Assembly: GCF_000426245.1 (NCBI RefSeq)
Contig: NZ_AUEZ01000017.1
Coordinates: 62,001-126,000 of the forward strand
Origin: Bradyrhizobium sp. Ai1a-2
GTDB taxonomy: Bacteria > Pseudomonadota > Alphaproteobacteria > Rhizobiales > Xanthobacteraceae
Direction: 5' to 3'
Length of the DNA: 64,000 bases
The position numbers and the translations under genes were made by a program. The stretch's first letter is position 1; the number at the start of each line of letters is the position of its first letter. The notes below the pieces were generated by a model, which was not told the DNA's origin, searched no databases, and saw only the letters and a list, made by a program, of their open reading frames with translations. Below are positions 50,884 to 59,632 of this stretch, in pieces.

Positions 50884-53188
50884 CTCGCTGCCGATGACGT
50901 TGCGGGTCTACCAAAGACTGTCGTCCGCGATGGTGCCGCTCGCGCCAGCGCTGATCCGGCGGCGGCTGAAGCTCGGCAAGGAGGATCCGGCCCGGGTCGG
51001 CGAACGGCGCGGCGTCAGCGCCGATGTGCGGCCGCACGGGCCGCTGGTCTGGATCCACGGCGCCAGCGTCGGCGAGGTGCTGGCGGCGGCGGCGCTGATC
51101 GAGAAACTGCGCGAGCTCAATTTGCGCATCCTGCTCACCTCCGGCACCGTCACCTCGGCGGCGATCGTTGCCAAGCGTTTTCCGCCCGACGTCATCCATC
51201 AATACGTGCCCTATGATTCCCCGCGCTATGTTGCGCGCTTCCTCGATCACTGGCGGCCGTCGCTGGCGCTGTTCATCGAATCGGATCTGTGGCCGAACCT
51301 GATCATTTCGAGCTCCGCGCGCCGCCTGCCGATGGTGCTGATCAACGGACGGATGTCGCAGCGCTCGTTTCCGCGCTGGCAGCGGATGTCGAACACGATC
51401 TCGGCCTTGCTCGATCGCTTCGATATCTGCCTGGCGCAGTCGAGAATGGACGCCGAACGCTTTGCGGCGCTCGGCAGCCGCAACGTCGTCATCACCGGTA
51501 ACCTCAAGCTCGACGTCGCGGCGCCGCCGGCCGATCCTGCCAAGCTGGAGCGGCTGATGGCGGTGACGCGCGGCCGGCCGATCGTGGTCGCGGCCTCCAC
51601 CCATCCTGGCGAGGAAGAGCAGCTCGTGGAAGCGCATCGCGCGCTGGCGGGATTCTTCCCCTCGCTGCTCACGGTGATCGTGCCGCGACACCCGGATCGC
51701 GGCGAGGCGGTCATGCGCGTCGTCGAGGCGGGCGGCCTGCACGGTGCCCTGCGGTCGCGCGAGGAGCTGCCGGTCGCGACCACCGATGTCTATGTTGCCG
51801 ATACCATGGGCGAGCTTGGCCTGTTCTATCGGCTGGCGCCGATCGTGTTCATGGGTGGCTCCCTTGTTCCGCACGGCGGTCAGAACCCGATCGAGGCCGT
51901 GAAGCTCGGCGCCGCGATCGTGCACGGCCCGCACGTCTTCAATTTCACCGACGTTTATGAGGCGCTCGACCGTGCCGGCGGCGCGCGACGCGCCGAGACG
52001 CAGGAAGCATTGGTGAAGCAGCTTGGCCAGTTGCTGGACGATGCCAGGGCGCGCGAAGCCTCGCTGGGCGCCGCCGAACATGTGGTGCAGCAGCTCGGCG
52101 GCGCGCTTGAGCGAACACTTGTGGCGCTCGAACCGTATCTCCTGCAGTTACGGATCGAGATGGAGCCGCCAATGCGTGAGCCGGCCTTCTGGCACGGTCC
52201 GGCTTCCTGGAAATCGCATCTGTTGCAGCCGCTGGCCGCGCTCTATGGCGCCATCGCCGCCAGGCGCCTGCAGCGTAAGGGTATCGACGCCGGCATTCCC
52301 GTGATCTGCGTCGGCAATTATCACACGGGCGGCGCCGGCAAGACGCCGACCGTGCTGGCGCTGGCGAAACTGTTGCGCGAACTCGGGGAAGTGCCGGTCG
52401 TGCTTAGCCGCGGCTATGGCGGCCAACTACGCGGGCCGGTGGAGGTCGATCGTTCCAGGCATTCCGCCGTCGATGTCGGCGACGAACCGTTGATGCTGGC
52501 CGAGCGGCTGCCGGTCGTGGTCGCGCGCGATCGCGCCGACGGCGTCGCGCTGGTGAAGTCGCTGGGAGCGAGCGTGCTGGTGATGGATGACGGCTTCCAG
52601 AACCCGGCGGTCGTCAAGGATGCCTCTATCATCGTGATCGACAGCCACCGCGGCCTCGGCAATGGAAAAGTGTTTCCTGCCGGCCCGTTGCGCGCGCCGC
52701 TGGGGCCGCAGATTGCGCGCACCGATGCGCTCGTCGTGGTCGGCGACGGCACTGCTGTAAGGATGCTGGCGACCGAGATGACCGTGCGCGGAAAGCCGGT
52801 GCTGGCGGCGCGGCTGCGGCCGGATGATACATCGCTTGCGTCGCTGCAGGGCAGGCGCGTGCTCGCCTTCGCCGGCATCGGCGATCCCGCGCGCTTCTTC
52901 AACACTCTCAGGAGGAGCGGCGTCGACGTTATCAGGGAGAGCGCCTTCCCTGATCACCACGTGTTCTCGAAGGCCGACATTGATGGCCTGTTGTCGGAGG
53001 CGAGGCGCGACGGCCTGACATTGGTGACCACGGAAAAGGATCTGGCGCGGCTCAAGGAGCGTGGAGAGTTGCCTGTCTGGGCGCAGGCAGTCGTGCCGTT
53101 CGCGGTGACCCTGGAGTTCGAGGATGGAGCAGCGTTGCGCAAATTCGTCTCAGACAGCCTGTCCAGGGCGCGAAAAAACGTTCGGTAG
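50876..53188 (+). CDS. waaA-lpxK: fused Kdo transferase WaaA and tetraacyldisaccharide 4'-kinase LpxK
   Basis: A single 770-residue frame. TTG at 50876 has GGAGGG 5 nt upstream and overlaps the DUF374 stop by 8 nt. Residues about 1-432 are WaaA/KdtA: 'WIHGASVGEVLAAAALIEKL' (catalytic Glu), 'VLINGRMSQRSF', 'STHPGEEE', 'FMGGSLVPHGGQNPIEA'. Residues 433-770 are LpxK: 'MREPAFWHGP', 'VICVGNYHTGGAGKTPTVL' (P-loop), 'LSRGYGG', 'MDDGFQNP' and 'DSHRGLGNGKVFPAGPLRAPL'. LpxK makes lipid IVA and WaaA adds Kdo to it, so consecutive enzymes are fused. Most bacteria have separate genes. An internal ATG at 52172 could still give free LpxK. Confidence 0.85.
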   Translation: MANSLPMTLRVYQRLSSAMVPLAPALIRRRLKLGKEDPARVGERRGVSADVRPHGPLVWIHGASVGEVLAAAALIEKLRELNLRILLTSGTVTSAAIVAKRFPPDVIHQYVPYDSPRYVARFLDHWRPSLALFIESDLWPNLIISSSARRLPMVLINGRMSQRSFPRWQRMSNTISALLDRFDICLAQSRMDAERFAALGSRNVVITGNLKLDVAAPPADPAKLERLMAVTRGRPIVVAASTHPGEEEQLVEAHRALAGFFPSLLTVIVPRHPDRGEAVMRVVEAGGLHGALRSREELPVATTDVYVADTMGELGLFYRLAPIVFMGGSLVPHGGQNPIEAVKLGAAIVHGPHVFNFTDVYEALDRAGGARRAETQEALVKQLGQLLDDARAREASLGAAEHVVQQLGGALERTLVALEPYLLQLRIEMEPPMREPAFWHGPASWKSHLLQPLAALYGAIAARRLQRKGIDAGIPVICVGNYHTGGAGKTPTVLALAKLLRELGEVPVVLSRGYGGQLRGPVEVDRSRHSAVDVGDEPLMLAERLPVVVARDRADGVALVKSLGASVLVMDDGFQNPAVVKDASIIVIDSHRGLGNGKVFPAGPLRAPLGPQIARTDALVVVGDGTAVRMLATEMTVRGKPVLAARLRPDDTSLASLQGRRVLAFAGIGDPARFFNTLRRSGVDVIRESAFPDHHVFSKADIDGLLSEARRDGLTLVTTEKDLARLKERGELPVWAQAVVPFAVTLEFEDGAALRKFVSDSLSRARKNVR
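52172..53188 (+). other. lpxK: possible independent LpxK start inside the fusion
   Basis: ATG 52172 begins 'MREPAFW', the usual N-terminus of LpxK, and TGGAG lies about 7 nt upstream. If ribosomes start here, a 338-residue LpxK is made besides the fusion. No stop codon separates it from the waaA part. Confidence 0.5.
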
Positions 53189-53202
53189 CTGACGTCCTTT
53201 TC

Positions 53203-53290
53203 GTAGCCCGGGTGGAGCGAAGCGCAACCCGGGACATCCCGTCAGCGTCAAGAGCGGCCCCGGGTTACGCTGGCGCTCCACCCGGGCTAC
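53203..53290. repeat. palindromic intergenic repeat, family R1
   Basis: GTAGCCCGGGTGGAGCG and CGCTCCACCCGGGCTAC arms, inner GCAACCCGGG and CCCCGGGTTACGC. 15 bp after the waaA-lpxK stop and 8 bp before the convergent DUF2093 gene end. Confidence 0.85.
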
Positions 53291-53297
53291 GGCAGCG

Positions 53298-53525
53298 CTA
53301 TCCCTGCTGCTTCAGGGCAGCGGGAAAGTGGCGCTGCAGCACCGCGGTCGGGGTCGCATAGGCCTCCTGCAGATCGACGCTCCAATATTTCAGTTCGTCC
53401 AGCGGGATCCGTACGTCCGTGATGGCGCACCGCACATAGGTTCCCGGCGAGATCACGCGGAAATCGCCATCCAGATATTGCACCTGCGCTTCGCCATGAC
53501 CCGAGGGACCGAATTTGTTCAGCAC
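53298..53525 (-). CDS. DUF2093 domain protein
   Basis: A 75-residue protein, GTG start with GGAGAG about 8-10 nt upstream. 'GEAQVQYLDGDFRVISPGTYVRCAITDVRIPLDELKYWSVDLQEAYATPTAVLQRH' is the full DUF2093 domain of alphaproteobacteria. It has one Cys and no membrane segment. Function unknown. Convergent with waaA-lpxK; an R1 repeat lies between. Confidence 0.85.
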   Translation of the reverse strand: MLNKFGPSGHGEAQVQYLDGDFRVISPGTYVRCAITDVRIPLDELKYWSVDLQEAYATPTAVLQRHFPAALKQQG

Positions 53526-53694
53526 TACGAAACTCTCCGCCCGGCCTTAACCCGAGGCCTCGTTGGGGTTGCGGTTCATACCTACCATAAATAGGCTGTA
53601 ATGTCCGCAGGTTAAACCACCGACTTGTGATGAATTGCGGCCAGACTGCATGATAGTTTCATAAGTGTGGTCCGCTCGGTTCAGCAGCGCCACC

Positions 53695-54555
53695 ATGATC
53701 CGGCCAATTGAGATGCGATTTTTGTCAGCAGCCATTTTCCTGACGCTCGTTGCCGTGGCTTCCGCCGCGACGGCAGCGCCGCTGCCCGCCCCGCACCAGG
53801 TCGATATTCCCGCCAGCAATCTCACATTGCATGCGCAGCTCTACAAACCCGAAGGCAATGGCCCGTTTCCGACCGTGATTGCGCTGCATGGCTGCGGCGG
53901 CCTCACCGGGCGTTCGGAGCCGATCTTGCCGCGCTATCGCGATTGGGCGGAGCAATTGCTCAGGGCCGGCCATGCCGTGCTGTTGCCCGACAGCTACGGC
54001 TCGCGCGAGGTCGGCCCGCAATGTCGCGTCAAGGAGCGGGAACGGCACGTGCTGGCGCGCCGCGAGCGCGTCGCCGATATCATTGCGGCCCGGCAATGGC
54101 TGATGCAGCAGCCCTGGGTGGCGCATCAGCGCATCAGCCTGATCGGCTGGGCCAATGGCGCCAGCGCGCTGTTGTGGGCCGTGCGGCCGCAACTTCTGTC
54201 GCGCGGCGCCGAGCCGGATTTCCGCTCGGCGATTGCGTTCTATCCGGATTGCCGGCTGTCCTCCAGGCTCGGCTGGAGTTCACGCGTGCCGACGCTGGTC
54301 ATGATCGGCGCCAACGACGATGTCAGCTCACCGCCGGCCTGCCACCAGATGGTCGACGGCGCACGCGGCCGCAGCGCGCTAGCGCGGATCATCGTCTATC
54401 CCGGTGCCTATCACGACTTCGATCTGGCGAACCTGCCGCTGCATGCGATCACTGGCGCGCCCGACGCCGCGGTACCCGAAGTCGGCCACGTTGGCACCGA
54501 CGCAGAAGCGCGCACCGACGCGCAAAAGCAGGTCGCCGCCTGGCTCGCGCGCTGA
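53695..54555 (+). CDS. dienelactone hydrolase-like protein lacking the nucleophile serine
   Basis: A 286-residue protein (ATG 53695; GTG 53665 and ATG 53713 are alternatives) with a signal peptide near 'ASAATAAP'. The fold is that of the protein at 10759-11598: 'VIALHGCGGL' oxyanion loop, 'IGANDDV' acid region and 'PGAYHDFD' His. But the nucleophile elbow, normally GxSxG, reads GWANG: the serine codon is GCC (Ala). It is probably inactive as an esterase or uses another residue. Full length and intact otherwise, so not simply a pseudogene. Confidence 0.75.
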   Translation: MIRPIEMRFLSAAIFLTLVAVASAATAAPLPAPHQVDIPASNLTLHAQLYKPEGNGPFPTVIALHGCGGLTGRSEPILPRYRDWAEQLLRAGHAVLLPDSYGSREVGPQCRVKERERHVLARRERVADIIAARQWLMQQPWVAHQRISLIGWANGASALLWAVRPQLLSRGAEPDFRSAIAFYPDCRLSSRLGWSSRVPTLVMIGANDDVSSPPACHQMVDGARGRSALARIIVYPGAYHDFDLANLPLHAITGAPDAAVPEVGHVGTDAEARTDAQKQVAAWLAR

Positions 54556-54599
54556 GGCGTGATGCGATTTGGCTAATCGGCCGCGGGTTCGATTCACCT

Positions 54600-54764
54600 G
54601 TTCCGCTTGCGGGAGAGGCATAGGCCGCCTTTGGCGGCCGTTCCTAAGAGACGCCGAAGCGAAGCTTCGGCTATGGCGTAGCGCCGGGTGAGGGCTTTCT
54701 CCACTCGGGGAGTCCCAATGCGGAGACACCCTCACCCCGCCCCTCTCCCGCAAGCGGGAGAGGG
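54600..54764. repeat. palindromic intergenic repeat, family R7
   Basis: TTGCGGGAGAGG, GCGCCGGGTGAGGGC, then CACCCTCACCCCGCCCC and CTCTCCCGCAAGCGGGAGAG. A second, partial copy follows at 54823-54876. Together they fill most of the 351-bp gap between the hydrolase-like gene and xseA. Confidence 0.75.
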
Positions 54765-54822
54765 AGAACCCCCACCTCCCTTTCATCAAACCTTGCCGCG
54801 AAGCGGCCTTTTGAAGTCACCT

Positions 54823-54876
54823 CGCCCGCTTGCGGGAGAGGTCGGCGCGTAGCGCCGGGTGAGGGCTCTCTCCCCA
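54823..54876. repeat. partial R7 repeat
   Basis: CGCCCGCTTGCGGGAGAGGT, then GCGCCGGGTGAGGGCTCTC, ending in CCCC. It lacks one half of the longer R7 copies at 17929 and 54600. Confidence 0.65.
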
Positions 54877-54906
54877 CGATCGAACAGTGTGACTCGGACT
54901 ATAAAA

Positions 54907-56523
54907 CTAGAACAGGCTGCCCTGGTCGACGGGCTTGCCCACCCGCTTCGGCGCAGGCTTCGGCTCCCGCGTGACCGGCTTTGGCTGAGGCGTCGGCGCT
55001 GCGGCGGCAGGGCGATCGCCGTCGGCGGTGGCGGCCACGCGGCCGTCGGCGAACTCGATCGACAGCTGTGCATTCGGACCGACGCTGGCCGCGGCATGCA
55101 CCGGATGTCCTGCTTCGTCGCGTACCAGCGCAAAGCCGCGCGCAAGCACGCTACGATAGGAGAGGGCCGCCAGCAATTTCTCGCTCTGGCCGACGCGCGC
55201 GTCGAGGCGCTGCAGCAGCGTGACCATGGCGCGCTGCGCCCGCTCGGCGAGCCGATGGGTGCGTTCGCGCTGCCGTGCGATCGCGTTGCGCTGCGCCTGG
55301 GCATTGGCGAGCTTGGACGCCTTGAAGCGAACTTCCAGCCCCGCAAAGCGCTCGCGCCGGCTGCGCAGCAGTGAGCGCGCCGAGAGCGCGATCCGCTCGC
55401 CCGACACGGTCAGGCGCTGCCTCGCATGCGAAATCTGCCCGTGCAGCACGCGCAGCGTCAGCCGGCCGCTGGTGGAGGCAAAGCGGCGGAAATGCGCGTG
55501 CGTGTTGGCCTTCAACCCGCGCGGCAACGCTGCACCGAGGTGATCCAGTCTCTGCCGCGGGATCGCCAAGAGCTCGCTCGGCGCTGGCAGCGCGCGCGCC
55601 GCGGCCCGCAATTCGTTGCGGCGGGCCTCTTGGCCGCGCTGCCAGCACACGGACACGCGCCTAGCCAATGCTGCGACCTCGGCGAGCAGTTCGCTGCGCA
55701 CCGGCACCGCCATTTCGGCGGCAGCCGTCGGCGTCGGCGCGCGCTTGTCGGCGGCGAAATCGATCAGCGTGATGTCGGTCTCGTGGCCGACCGCCGAGAT
55801 CAGCGGGATCATGCTGTCGGCGGCGGCGCGGACCACGATCTCCTCGTTGAACGACCAGAGGTCTTCCAGCGAACCGCCGCCGCGCGCCACGATCAAAAGG
55901 TCCGGCCGCGGAATCCTTCCGCCTTCGGGCAGAGCGTTGAAGCCGCGGATCGCAGCGGCAACCTGCTCGGCGGAGCCGTCGCCCTGTACCTTCACCGGCC
56001 ACACCAGCACCCGGCGCGGAAAGCGGTCCTCCAGCCGATGCAGGATATCGCGGATCACGGCGCCGGTCGGCGAGGTGACGACGCCAATCACTTCCGGCAG
56101 CCAGGGCAAGAGCTGCTTGCGCGCCTCGTCGAACAGGCCTTCGGCGGCGAGCTTCTTCTTGCGTTCCTCCATCAGCGCCATCAGCGCGCCGATGCCGGCC
56201 GGCTCCAGCGACTCGATCACGATCTGGTATTTGGAGGAGTTCGGATAGGTCGTGAGCTTGCCGGTTGCGATGACCTCGAGCCCCTCCTGGGGCTTGAAGC
56301 GCATGCGGGCGTGGGCGAACTTCCAGATCACCGCCTCGATCTTGGCGTTCTCGTCCTTCAGCGCAAAATAGCAATGGCCGGAGGAATGCGGGCCCCGGAA
56401 GCCCGTGATCTCGCCGCGGACCCGGACATGGCCGAACCGGTCCTCCACCGTTCGCTTCAGCGCGGAGGACAGTTCCGAGACGGTGAATTCGGGCGCATTG
56501 AGCAGATTCGGTGCGGCGGTCAT
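54907..56523 (-). CDS. xseA: exodeoxyribonuclease VII large subunit XseA
   Basis: A 538-residue protein. '[28 protein letters not shown]' is the OB-fold N-terminus, '[25 protein letters not shown]', '[16 protein letters not shown]' and '[28 protein letters not shown]' form the catalytic core (Asp and Glu). The rest is coiled coil followed by a Pro/Lys tail. With XseB it degrades single-stranded DNA from both ends. The first codon listed by frame extension is GTG 56526; ATG 56523 is preferred. Confidence 0.95.
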   Translation of the reverse strand: MTAAPNLLNAPEFTVSELSSALKRTVEDRFGHVRVRGEITGFRGPHSSGHCYFALKDENAKIEAVIWKFAHARMRFKPQEGLEVIATGKLTTYPNSSKYQIVIESLEPAGIGALMALMEERKKKLAAEGLFDEARKQLLPWLPEVIGVVTSPTGAVIRDILHRLEDRFPRRVLVWPVKVQGDGSAEQVAAAIRGFNALPEGGRIPRPDLLIVARGGGSLEDLWSFNEEIVVRAAADSMIPLISAVGHETDITLIDFAADKRAPTPTAAAEMAVPVRSELLAEVAALARRVSVCWQRGQEARRNELRAAARALPAPSELLAIPRQRLDHLGAALPRGLKANTHAHFRRFASTSGRLTLRVLHGQISHARQRLTVSGERIALSARSLLRSRRERFAGLEVRFKASKLANAQAQRNAIARQRERTHRLAERAQRAMVTLLQRLDARVGQSEKLLAALSYRSVLARGFALVRDEAGHPVHAAASVGPNAQLSIEFADGRVAATADGDRPAAAAPTPQPKPVTREPKPAPKRVGKPVDQGSLF

Positions 56524-56691
56524 CACTTGTTAGAATCGGGCTTTTCGGGCCCCGGTGCAAGGTCCCGGAGTGCTAACCAGGCCGTCAGGCCACATATCCA
56601 CATCGGACCCCAGCCATTCCTTGCGGCGGCGCGATGCCGTGCTAAACGGTCGGGCTACGGCGCGGCAACCCTTAATTCTGACTGCAATCGC

Positions 56692-57969
56692 ATGAACATT
56701 CTCCTGATCGGTTCCGGCGGCCGCGAACATGCCCTGGCGTGGAAGATCGCCGCCTCTCCGCTGCTGACAAAGCTGTGGTGCGCCCCGGGCAATGCCGGGA
56801 TCGCGCGCGAGGCCGAATGCGTGGCGCTCGACGTGGCCGATCATTCCGCCGTGATTGAATTCTGCCGGCGCAACGCCGTCGATCTCGTCGTGATCGGTCC
56901 GGAGATTCCGCTCGCGGCGGGGCTCGTCGACGATCTCGCCGCCGCCGGCATTAAGGCATTCGGCCCGAGCAAGTCCGCGGCCCAGCTCGAGGGGTCCAAG
57001 GGGTTCACTAAGGATCTCTGCCGCGAGTTCGACATTCCGACCGGCGCTTACCGCCGCTTTGACAATGCCGATGATGCGCTTGCCTATGTGCGGGCGCAGG
57101 GCGCGCCAATCGTGGTCAAGGCGGATGGCCTCGCCGCCGGCAAGGGCGTCGTGGTTGCCAAAACGCTGGGCGAGGCGGAAGCCGCCATCGCGATGATGTT
57201 CGAGGGCGCGTTCGGCTCGGCCGGCGCAGAGGTCGTAATCGAGGAGTTCCTGTCCGGCCGCGAGATCAGCTTCTTCGCGCTCTGCGACGGCGAGACCGCG
57301 ATTCCGCTCGCCTCCGCGCAGGACCACAAGCGCGTGTTCGATCACGATGAGGGGCCGAACACCGGCGGCATGGGCGCCTATTCGCCGACGCCGTTCGTGA
57401 CGCCTGAAATCCACGACCAGATCATGGCGCGGATCATCCTGCCGACCGTTGCCGGCATGAAGCAGCGCGGCATTCCGTTCCGCGGCGTGCTCTATGCCGG
57501 CGTGATGCTGACGGAGCAGGGCCCGAAGCTGTTCGAATACAATGTCCGCTTCGGCGATCCCGAATGCCAGGTGCTGATGCTGCGGATGATGTCCGACATC
57601 GTCCCGGCCTTCCTCGCCGCCTGCGACGGGCAGCTCAGGAATTTCGACCTGCGCTGGTTCCCGGAGCCGGCGCTGACTGTCGTGATGGCCGCCAAGGGCT
57701 ATCCCGGCGACTACAAGAAGGGAACGCGCATCGAAGGGCTCGACGAGGCCGCTCAAATTGAGGGCGTCGAGATCTTCCATGCCGGCACGGTCGAGAAGGA
57801 TGGCGCGATCCTCGCCAATGGCGGCCGAGTGCTCAATATCTGCGCGTCGGCCGACACCGTGACGGCAGCCAAGCAGCGCGCCTACGCCGCGATCGACCGT
57901 ATCCGCTGGCCGGACGGCTTTTGCCGCCGCGACATCGCCTGGCAGGCGGTGGAGGCCGAGAAGGGCTAA
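56692..57969 (+). CDS. purD: phosphoribosylamine-glycine ligase PurD
   Basis: A 425-residue ATP-grasp enzyme of purine synthesis. '[20 protein letters not shown]', '[12 protein letters not shown]', '[16 protein letters not shown]' (ATP-grasp Lys), '[22 protein letters not shown]' and '[14 protein letters not shown]' are invariant PurD motifs. ATG 56692 is the start; the frame is open upstream, across the opposite-strand xseA gene, but that is chance. Stands 168 bp divergent from xseA, and precedes the dehalogenase by 32 bp. Confidence 0.97.
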   Translation: MNILLIGSGGREHALAWKIAASPLLTKLWCAPGNAGIAREAECVALDVADHSAVIEFCRRNAVDLVVIGPEIPLAAGLVDDLAAAGIKAFGPSKSAAQLEGSKGFTKDLCREFDIPTGAYRRFDNADDALAYVRAQGAPIVVKADGLAAGKGVVVAKTLGEAEAAIAMMFEGAFGSAGAEVVIEEFLSGREISFFALCDGETAIPLASAQDHKRVFDHDEGPNTGGMGAYSPTPFVTPEIHDQIMARIILPTVAGMKQRGIPFRGVLYAGVMLTEQGPKLFEYNVRFGDPECQVLMLRMMSDIVPAFLAACDGQLRNFDLRWFPEPALTVVMAAKGYPGDYKKGTRIEGLDEAAQIEGVEIFHAGTVEKDGAILANGGRVLNICASADTVTAAKQRAYAAIDRIRWPDGFCRRDIAWQAVEAEKG

Positions 57970-58001
57970 ACTCGGTTCCGAAATCCAAAGGAGGTACGCG
58001 A

Positions 58002-58907
58002 ATGTCCGATCTCGCCGATCTGTTTCCCGGTTACGCCTCCGAATGGATCAACACTTCCTCAGGCCGCATCTTCGCGCGCGTCGGCGGCAAGGGGCCGCCG
58101 CTGCTGTTGCTGCATGGCTTCTCGTCCACGCATGTGATGTGGCATCCGGTGGCGCCAAAGCTCGACGACAGGTTCACGCTGATCATCGCCGACCTGCCGG
58201 GCTATGGCTGGTCGGACATGCCCGAGAGCGACAAGGACCACACGCCCTATACCAAGCGCGCGATGGCGAAGACGATGATCGAGGCGATGGAGAAGCTCGG
58301 CTACGTGCATTTCGCGCTTGCCGGTCACGACCGCGGCGGCCGCGTCTCCTATCGGCTGGCGCTCGATCATCCCGGACGGCTGTCGAAGCTCGCCGTGCTC
58401 GATATCCTGCCGACCTATAATTACTGGGAGCGCATCAACCGGCTCTATGCGCTGAAGATCTATCACTGGACCTTCCTGGCGCAGCCGGCCCCGTTGCCGG
58501 AGACGCTGATCCTGGGTGCGCCGGATTTCTTCCTCCGGCACAAGATGGCGAGCCAGACCAAGTCGAAGACGCTGGATGCCATCGATCCACGGGCGCTGGA
58601 GCATTATCTCGCGCCGTTCCGCGATCCCTCGCGCGTCCATGCGATGTGCGAGGATTACCGCGCCGGGGCCTATGCCGATTACGAGACCGACAAGGCGGAT
58701 GTCGAGGCGGGCAAGAAGATCACGATCCCGATGCTGGCGCTGTGGGGTGATGCCGGCATTGCCAGTGCCGCGGCGACACCGCTCGACACCTGGAAGCAAT
58801 GGGCGACCAAGGTCAGCGGCGCGCCGGTCGATTCCGGGCATTTCCTGACCGAGGAAAATCCGGAAGCGACGGCGAAACTGCTGCGGGAGTTCTTCCTGGC
58901 CGGTTAG
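58002..58907 (+). CDS. fluoroacetate dehalogenase (alpha/beta hydrolase)
   Basis: A 301-residue enzyme, GGAGG before the ATG at 58002. It reads very close to the R. palustris fluoroacetate dehalogenase RPA1163 as I remember it, and every catalytic residue falls at the same number: Asp110 and Arg111/Arg114 in 'GHDRGGR', Asp134, His155-Trp156 in 'YHWTF', Tyr219 in 'EDYRAGAY', His280 in 'SGHFL'. It would cleave C-F (and C-Cl) bonds of haloacetates via Asp110 ester. A change next to the oxyanion Phe40 (FSS, not FPQ) is visible. Follows purD by 32 bp. Confidence 0.87.
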   Translation: MSDLADLFPGYASEWINTSSGRIFARVGGKGPPLLLLHGFSSTHVMWHPVAPKLDDRFTLIIADLPGYGWSDMPESDKDHTPYTKRAMAKTMIEAMEKLGYVHFALAGHDRGGRVSYRLALDHPGRLSKLAVLDILPTYNYWERINRLYALKIYHWTFLAQPAPLPETLILGAPDFFLRHKMASQTKSKTLDAIDPRALEHYLAPFRDPSRVHAMCEDYRAGAYADYETDKADVEAGKKITIPMLALWGDAGIASAAATPLDTWKQWATKVSGAPVDSGHFLTEENPEATAKLLREFFLAG

Positions 58908-58920
58908 CATCCACACGGCT

Positions 58921-59023
58921 CGTCATACCCCGCGAAGGCGGGGTATCCAGTAAGCAGCAGCCTATCGATTAGTCACTGCCGTCTCTGGAATACTGGATCA
59001 TCCGCCTTCGCGGATGATGACAG
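58921..59023. repeat. palindromic intergenic repeat, family R6
   Basis: CGTCATACCCCGCGAAGGCG, GGGTATCCAGTA, then ATACTGGATCATCCGCCTTCG. Partner of 36604-36710. Confidence 0.75.
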
Positions 59024-59051
59024 CGGTGGTGTCGGCGCGCACGGAGGCAAC

Positions 59052-59498
59052 TCACCGCCGCTCCCGGAAGAACTCCCGCAACAGCGTCGCGGCCTCTCGC
59101 TCGCCGATGGCGGGATAGATTTCCGGCCGGTGATGGCAGGTGGGCTGCGAGAAGAACCGCACGCCGGATTCGACCGCGCCGCCCTTGGGGTCGGCCGCGC
59201 CGTAATAGAGCCGGCGGATGCGGGCGAACGAGATCGCGGCGGCGCACATCGTGCAGGGCTCGAGCGTGACATAGAGGTCGCAATCCACCAATCGCTCGGT
59301 GCCGATCGCCTCCGCAGCCAGCCGGATCGCCAAAATCTCGGCATGGGCGGTTGGGTCACGGTCGGTCAGGGTCCGGTTGCCGGCGGTGGCGATCACATCG
59401 TAGCCCCGCACGATCACGCAGCCGATCGGAACCTCGCCGGCCTTTCCGGCGTTTTCGGCGGTTTTGAGCGCCAAATCCATGAAAGAGGGGACAGTCAT
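59052..59498 (-). CDS. tadA: tRNA-specific adenosine deaminase TadA
   Basis: A 148-residue zinc deaminase from ATG 59498; upstream codons to 59591 lack homology. 'PTAHAEILAIRLAA' carries HAE (His, catalytic Glu) and 'VTLEPCTMCAAAISFARI' the PCxxC zinc ligands, as in TadA; 'LYYGAADPKGGAVES' and 'FFRERR' complete it. It converts A34 to inosine in tRNA-Arg(ACG). Divergent from the pseudouridine synthase gene. Confidence 0.93.
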   Translation of the reverse strand: MTVPSFMDLALKTAENAGKAGEVPIGCVIVRGYDVIATAGNRTLTDRDPTAHAEILAIRLAAEAIGTERLVDCDLYVTLEPCTMCAAAISFARIRRLYYGAADPKGGAVESGVRFFSQPTCHHRPEIYPAIGEREAATLLREFFRERR

Positions 59499-59632
59499 GC
59501 CTCGTATCATCGGAAGAAACCTGCTACTAGCTGCACCTTCAGCAACAGTGGACACCGGCTTTGCAAGAGATGCGGCCCGATAGCGGCGCACGCAAATGCC
59601 TTTTGACCGACATTTGAGAAGTGAGACCTTTC

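Noticed and set aside
53695..54555. Pseudogene call for the second dienelactone-hydrolase-like gene
   Set aside because: The frame is complete with signal peptide and core fold; only the catalytic serine is changed, so it is kept as a CDS.
55426..56691. A long open frame running upstream of purD through the xseA region
   Set aside because: It is antisense to xseA, whose protein motifs are all present; purD homology begins exactly at 56692.
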